Source: an uncultured Solobacterium sp.
GTDB taxonomy: Bacteria; Bacillota_I; Bacilli_A; Erysipelotrichales; Erysipelotrichaceae
Length of the DNA stretch: 64,000 nt
NCBI GenBank assembly: GCA_946415785.1
Contig: CAMKTV010000002.1
Location: 1 to 64,000 of the forward strand
Direction: 5' to 3'
Shown piece after piece: positions 59,127 through 64,000 of this stretch (the stretch's first letter is position 1; each line of letters begins with the position of its first letter). A program made the translations under genes and the position numbers. The notes under the pieces were generated by a model. That model was not told the origin of the DNA, did not search any database, and saw nothing but the letters and a program-made list of their open reading frames with translations.

Positions 59127-59149
59127 TCATTTTGAATATCAATTAATAA

Positions 59150-59506
59150 TTAAACTAATTCGATAGTTGCAACCTTAGCGTTATCGCCTCTTCTAATTGC
59201 AGTCTTAGTAACTCTAGTGTAGCCACCTTTTCTATCTGCATATTTAGGAGCAACTTCTTCAAATAATACTTGAACAGCAGTCTTGCCATCCTTATTTGAA
59301 ACATTTCTTAAATAAGCGCTTGCTTGTCTTCTTGCAGCTAAATCATTCTTCTTAGCGACAGTGATTAATTTTTCAACCACGCCTCTTAATTCTTTAGCCT
59401 TCATCTCTGTAGTTTCAATCTTACCTCTTAAAACAAGTTCAGTAGCTAGGTTTCTAAGTAATGCTTTACGATGGTCGGCTGTACGACCTAATTTACGATT
59501 TTTCAT
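59150..59506 (-). CDS. rplQ: 50S ribosomal protein L17
   Basis: [25 protein letters not shown]. Confidence 0.98.
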   Translation of the reverse strand: MKNRKLGRTADHRKALLRNLATELVLRGKIETTEMKAKELRGVVEKLITVAKKNDLAARRQASAYLRNVSNKDGKTAVQVLFEEVAPKYADRKGGYTRVTKTAIRRGDNAKVATIELV

Positions 59507-59515
59507 AAGCTCCTC

Positions 59516-60478
59516 CTACTCATAATTATTCTTGAATGATAGACCAAGCTCATTAAGTTTTTCTTTAACTTCCTTAAGTGATTTCTTACCTAAGTTTCTT
59601 ACATGAGCCATGTCATCTTCGGTCTTTTGTGTTAATTCTTCAACTGTAGAGATACCAGCTCTCTTTAAACAGTTATAAGATCTAACAGTTAAATCTAAAT
59701 CTTCAATTGACATATTAACTGCTTTCTTATTGAATTCATGAACATTTTCTTCCATTAATGAATCCATATCAGAAACGATAGTGTCAACTTCAGTTAATAA
59801 TTCAAAGTGTGAAATCAAGATCTTTGATGCTAAAGCAATTGATTCTTTTGGATTGATTGAGCCATCAGTCCAAATTTCAATTGTTAGTTCATCATATTTA
59901 GCGCTTTGGCCAACACGAGTTGATTCAACTTCATAATTAATTTTTGTTACTGGTGTATAGATAGCATCTGTATAGATAGTACCGATACCTTGAGATGAAC
60001 CTTGATATAAAGCCTTGTTTTCATCTGCAGAAACATAGCCTCTACCATTTCTTGCCATAAGTTCCATATTTAATGAACCGCCTTCATCTAGATGAGCGAT
60101 TTCAAGTTCAGGATTTAAGATTTCTACACCACCTGGTAAGATAATGTCTTTTGCCTTAACTGTGCATGGTCCTTTAGCAGAAATTCTTAATGTATAAACA
60201 TCATCATCCATAATTGAGAAGATTAATGATTTAATATTAAGAATCATTAATGTTACATCTTCTTTAACACCTTTGATTGATGAGAATTCATGATAAACGC
60301 CATCAATCTTAATTGAATATACTGCGCCACCTGGTAATGATGACAACATAACTCTTCGTAATGCATTTCCAAGAGTTGTGCCATATCCTCTCTCTAAAGG
60401 TGAAATAACAAATTTTCCATAGTTATCAGATTCAACATATTCTGCAATTTTAAATTTTGGACGTTCAAATTTTTGCAT
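59516..60478 (-). CDS. rpoA: RNA polymerase alpha subunit
   Basis: GRGYGTTLGNALRRVMLSSLPG-type alpha-NTD; C-terminal helix-hairpin region. Confidence 0.98.
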   Translation of the reverse strand: MQKFERPKFKIAEYVESDNYGKFVISPLERGYGTTLGNALRRVMLSSLPGGAVYSIKIDGVYHEFSSIKGVKEDVTLMILNIKSLIFSIMDDDVYTLRISAKGPCTVKAKDIILPGGVEILNPELEIAHLDEGGSLNMELMARNGRGYVSADENKALYQGSSQGIGTIYTDAIYTPVTKINYEVESTRVGQSAKYDELTIEIWTDGSINPKESIALASKILISHFELLTEVDTIVSDMDSLMEENVHEFNKKAVNMSIEDLDLTVRSYNCLKRAGISTVEELTQKTEDDMAHVRNLGKKSLKEVKEKLNELGLSFKNNYE

Positions 60479-60489
60479 ATATTTCCTCC

Positions 60490-60876
60490 TTAACCTCTAG
60501 GTTTCTTTGGTGGACGGCAACCATTATGAGGAACTGGTGTAACATCACTGATAGCTGTGATAGTTAAGCCTGCTGTCTCTAATGCTCTAACAGCTGCTTC
60601 TCTACCTGGACCTGGACCTTTAACTTCAACTTCAACTTTTCTCATACCATGATCCATTGATGATTTGCCTGCAGCTTCTGCAACCATTTGTGCAGCATAA
60701 GGAGTTGATTTACGTGAACCCTTGTATCCAAGAGCACCAGCACTTGACCAAGCTACAACATTTCCAGCTTCATCAGTAATTGTTACGATTGTGTTATTAA
60801 ATGTTGAATGAATATGAGCGATACCACTCGCAATATTCTTTTTAACACGTTTCTTACGAACTGTTTTCTGTGCCAT
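60490..60876 (-). CDS. rpsK: 30S ribosomal protein S11
   Basis: [18 protein letters not shown] ... [18 protein letters not shown]. Confidence 0.98.
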   Translation of the reverse strand: MAQKTVRKKRVKKNIASGIAHIHSTFNNTIVTITDEAGNVVAWSSAGALGYKGSRKSTPYAAQMVAEAAGKSSMDHGMRKVEVEVKGPGPGREAAVRALETAGLTITAISDVTPVPHNGCRPPKKPRG

Positions 60877-60886
60877 GTTTTACCTC

Positions 60887-61252
60887 CTATTTCTTCTTGT
60901 TAGCTACTGTACGACGAGGTCCTTTACGAGTTCTAGCGTTAGTTTTAGTTCTTTGACCTCTTACAGGCAAACCTTTTCTGTGTCTAATTCCACGATAGCA
61001 AGCAACTTCCATTAAACGCTTGATATCAAGTTGAGTTTCTCTTCTTAGATCGCCTTCTAATTTATAGCTATCTAAAGATTTACGTAAAGCATTAAGTTGT
61101 TCATCAGTTAAGTCTTTAACACGAATGTCTTCACTGATTCCATTTTCAGCTAATACTTTTTTAGCAGTTGGTAATCCAACACCATAGATATAAGTTAATG
61201 AAACGACAACGCGTTTGTCATTAGGAATATCTACTCCAGCAATACGAGCCAT
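60887..61252 (-). CDS. rpsM: 30S ribosomal protein S13
   Basis: [26 protein letters not shown]; start moved to 61252. Confidence 0.97.
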   Translation of the reverse strand: MARIAGVDIPNDKRVVVSLTYIYGVGLPTAKKVLAENGISEDIRVKDLTDEQLNALRKSLDSYKLEGDLRRETQLDIKRLMEVACYRGIRHRKGLPVRGQRTKTNARTRKGPRRTVANKKK

Positions 61253-61268
61253 TAAAATTTCTCCCTTC

Positions 61269-61382
61269 TTAACCTTGTCTTTGTTTGTGTTTAGGGTTTT
61301 CACAAATAACCATTACGCGACCCTTACGTTTGATAACGCGACATTTTTCGCACATTGGTTTTACAGATGGTCTTACTTTCAT
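61269..61382 (-). CDS. rpmJ: 50S ribosomal protein L36
   Basis: [37 protein letters not shown] read directly; missing from ORF track because short. Confidence 0.97.
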   Translation of the reverse strand: MKVRPSVKPMCEKCRVIKRKGRVMVICENPKHKQRQG

Positions 61383-61401
61383 CTTTTTTCCTCCCTATAG
61401 A

Positions 61402-61620
61402 CTATTTGTGTCTAAATGTAATACGCCCACGTGTTAAATCGTAAGGTGAAATTTCTACAGTCACTCTATCACCTGGTAAAATGCGGATGTAGTGCATACG
61501 GATTTTACCAGAAACGTGAGCCAGGATTTCATGACCGTTCTCAAGTTTCACCTTGAACTGTGCATTTGGCAACGTATCAGTTACCAAACCATCAATTTCA
61601 ATAACATCTTGTTTTGCCAA
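61402..61620 (-). CDS. infA: Translation initiation factor IF-1
   Basis: [51 protein letters not shown]. Confidence 0.98.
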   Translation of the reverse strand: MAKQDVIEIDGLVTDTLPNAQFKVKLENGHEILAHVSGKIRMHYIRILPGDRVTVEISPYDLTRGRITFRHK

Positions 61621-61623
61621 TAG

Positions 61624-62373
61624 CTAGTCCTCCTTTGTTAGAATTTTATAAGCGTCTTTAGTTATTACAATCGTATGCTCATAGTGAGCTGATAGAGATC
61701 TTTCTCTATTTACAACAGCCCAGCCATCAGCTAAGGTAATACAATGTGGTTTGCCCATAAAGACCATTGGTTCTACAGCAATGCACATACCTGGTTTTAA
61801 TAATTCAAGAGTATGTGGCTTACCGACATTTGGAACATTTGGATCTTCATGAACTTTCTTGCCTATGCCATGTCCTGTATATTCAATTGGTAATGAATAA
61901 CCAAATGATTCTACATATGTCTGAATAGCATTGGCAATATCACCAATACGATTGCCTGGCTTTGCGTATTTCAGTCCTTCATATAATGACTGTTCAGTTA
62001 CTTCAAGAAGTTTTAATACTTCTGGTTTTACATTTCCAACAGCATATGTCCAGCCACTATCTCCATGGTAGCCCTTATAACAGGCTCCTACATCAACAGA
62101 GATAATGTCACCATCTTTTAAGATAGTGTGGTCTGGTATGCCATGTACTAATACTTCATTAACTGATGTACATACAGCACCAGGGAAACCATAGAGATTT
62201 TTAAAGGAAGGTGTACAACCATTCTCTCTAATGATTTCTTCACAAATTCGATCAATCTGTAAAGTAGAGATGCCAGGTTTAATTATTTCCTTTAGATGCT
62301 TATGGACTAGGCCTACAACACTGCCGGCCTTGTCCATAAGTTCTATTTCTCTAGACGACTTAAGGGTAATCAT
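61624..62373 (-). CDS. map: Methionine aminopeptidase
   Basis: Type I MAP motifs DGDIISVDVGACYKGYHGDSGWT, EYTGHGIGKKVHEDP. Confidence 0.97.
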   Translation of the reverse strand: MITLKSSREIELMDKAGSVVGLVHKHLKEIIKPGISTLQIDRICEEIIRENGCTPSFKNLYGFPGAVCTSVNEVLVHGIPDHTILKDGDIISVDVGACYKGYHGDSGWTYAVGNVKPEVLKLLEVTEQSLYEGLKYAKPGNRIGDIANAIQTYVESFGYSLPIEYTGHGIGKKVHEDPNVPNVGKPHTLELLKPGMCIAVEPMVFMGKPHCITLADGWAVVNRERSLSAHYEHTIVITKDAYKILTKED

Positions 62374-63018
62374 CTACTCACCCAAGACAGCTTTTATATC
62401 TAGGAAAACTTCTTTAGGATCTTTACTTCCATCGATATTCCTAATTAAACCTGTCTTTTCGTAATATTCCATCACTGGTTTAGTTGATGCATAGTAAGCA
62501 TCTAATCGATTTGATAGTGCTTCTAATGTATCATCTTTTCTTTGAATAACCTGTCCACCACAGATATCACATACACCTTCTACTTTTGGAGCATGTGTCT
62601 TAATGTGGTAGATTGCCTTACAATTGCTACAAGTTCTTCTACCAGTAATTCTTTCTTTTAAGATTTCATCATCAACATCTAAGTTAATAATGTAATCAAT
62701 CTTCAAATTTAAGGTTTCTAAGATATTATCTAAGTCAATAGCTTGTTCAACGGTTCTAGGATAACCATCAAATAAGAAACCTTTTTTAATATCATCTTTT
62801 GCAAGTCTTTCTAAAATAATTCCATGAATAACTTCATCAGGAACTAAGGCGCCCTTGTTCATATACTCTTGAGCTTTAAGACCTATTTCTGTTTTATCTT
62901 TTACTGCTTGTCTAAGCATATCACCAGTAGATACGTGTACAACATCATATTTATCTTTGATAAGTGCTGACATTGTCCCTTTACCTGTACCCGGTGCGCC
63001 CATTATTAGAATGTTCAT
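62374..63018 (-). CDS. adk: Adenylate kinase
   Basis: MGAPGTGKGT P-loop, FDGYPRT, zinc lid CSNCKAIYH...CDICGG. Confidence 0.98.
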   Translation of the reverse strand: MNILIMGAPGTGKGTMSALIKDKYDVVHVSTGDMLRQAVKDKTEIGLKAQEYMNKGALVPDEVIHGIILERLAKDDIKKGFLFDGYPRTVEQAIDLDNILETLNLKIDYIINLDVDDEILKERITGRRTCSNCKAIYHIKTHAPKVEGVCDICGGQVIQRKDDTLEALSNRLDAYYASTKPVMEYYEKTGLIRNIDGSKDPKEVFLDIKAVLGE

Positions 63019-63020
63019 AA

Positions 63021-64000
63021 TTATTTCCCTACAAAACCTTTATATTGTTTCTTTGTTAATTGGCCTTTTAATCCTTTAATAGAATCCATTGCAACACCAA
63101 CAACGATGATAATACCAGTTCCACCTAATGCTGCTCTTTGATTTAGACCAGTTAGATTAGAAATGACATATGGCAACAAGGCAATTAGTGTTAATAGAAT
63201 TGCACCTAGACAAGTGATTCTATTTAAGACTTTAGATACATAATCTTTTGTTTCACTTCCAGGACGAACACCAGGAATATATTGACCTTGTTTATTCAAA
63301 TCATCAGCCATCTTATTTGGATCTACAGTTAAATTTGTATAGAAGAATGTAAATAAGATGATCAGCAATGCATAGAATACTAAGAATAAAGGCTTAGTGA
63401 AATCAAATAAATTGCTTAAGAAGTTATAGGCATTAGGATTTACCCATGAAGCAATGATTTGTGGAGCTTGAATTAAAGCACTCGCAAAGATTACTGGGAT
63501 AACTGATGCTGAATTTATCTTAAGTGGAAGATGATTCAAATCACCTTTAGTTTTATTCAAACGTTGTGAAGTAGATTGTTGAATTGGTATTCTTCTTTCT
63601 GCCATTTGCATCAAAACTACTAAGATAATAATAATGATGAACATTAAGCAATAAATCACAAATCCTGGAATACCTAACGAACTATCTTCACCAGTGAATG
63701 TTTGATAAACTAATTGGAAATTGTTTGGCATATCCGCAACAATACCTGCGAAGATGATCATTGATACACCATTACCAATTCCTTTAGTTGTTATTTCATC
63801 TGCTAACCATAATAGGAACATTGTGCCAGCTGTGAAAATCAAAGCGATATATAGGAAAGAAACAAAGCTAGGATTTTCAACGATACCATATTGATTAGAC
63901 AATAATTGAACGATGAAATATCCTTGAACTGCAGCTAAGACAACACCAACGTATCTTGTGATACGATCCATCTGTTGTCTGCCCTTCTTACCAGATTTAG
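63021..64000 (-). CDS. secY: Protein translocase subunit SecY, N-terminus beyond window
   Basis: GNGVSMIIFAGIVA, YIPGVRPGSETKDYV; frame open to window end. Confidence 0.97.
   Translation of the reverse strand, partial: KSGKKGRQQMDRITRYVGVVLAAVQGYFIVQLLSNQYGIVENPSFVSFLYIALIFTAGTMFLLWLADEITTKGIGNGVSMIIFAGIVADMPNNFQLVYQTFTGEDSSLGIPGFVIYCLMFIIIIILVVLMQMAERRIPIQQSTSQRLNKTKGDLNHLPLKINSASVIPVIFASALIQAPQIIASWVNPNAYNFLSNLFDFTKPLFLVFYALLIILFTFFYTNLTVDPNKMADDLNKQGQYIPGVRPGSETKDYVSKVLNRITCLGAILLTLIALLPYVISNLTGLNQRAALGGTGIIIVVGVAMDSIKGLKGQLTKKQYKGFVGK

Overview
Low-GC Bacillota chromosome segment, probably Erysipelotrichales-like (inferred from protein character only). Most genes lie on the minus strand. 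In order: (1) a partner-switching signalling block: STAS, SpoIIE phosphatase fused to an RsbW-like ATPase, HD hydrolase, and a STAS-APH kinase fusion; (2) housekeeping and accessory genes, including an ADP-ribosylglycohydrolase / VWA / macro-domain cluster, an LTA-synthase-like sulfatase, an XRE-HD fusion, and a LURP-one-like + Fic pair; (3) an ABC transporter whose ATPase carries a large insertion; (4) a glucuronate/KDPG pathway cluster; (5) an intracellular glycosidase cluster (GH1, GH43-like, GH78, GH2, GPH symporter, two AraC regulators); (6) a truncated xylose isomerase and degenerate remnants; (7) a roughly 13.7-kb, seven-gene operon encoding a tubulin/FtsZ-superfamily (Tubulin_2-like) protein, a membrane vWA protein, two large membrane proteins, a zinc-ribbon DA1-like metallopeptidase and two lipoproteins; (8) a tyrosine recombinase; (9) the secY-adk-map-infA-rpmJ-rpsM-rpsK-rpoA-rplQ operon. 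The headline observation is a perfect 17-bp inverted repeat (57993-58009 / 58200-58216) enclosing a 190-bp segment with a near-consensus promoter (TTTACA-N17-TATAAT). It lies exactly between the tyrosine recombinase and the tubulin-like operon, with the promoter pointing away from the operon. This predicts a phase-variable tubulin-like/vWA/DA1 membrane system, captured here in the OFF orientation. All family calls come from reading motifs; no database search was run.
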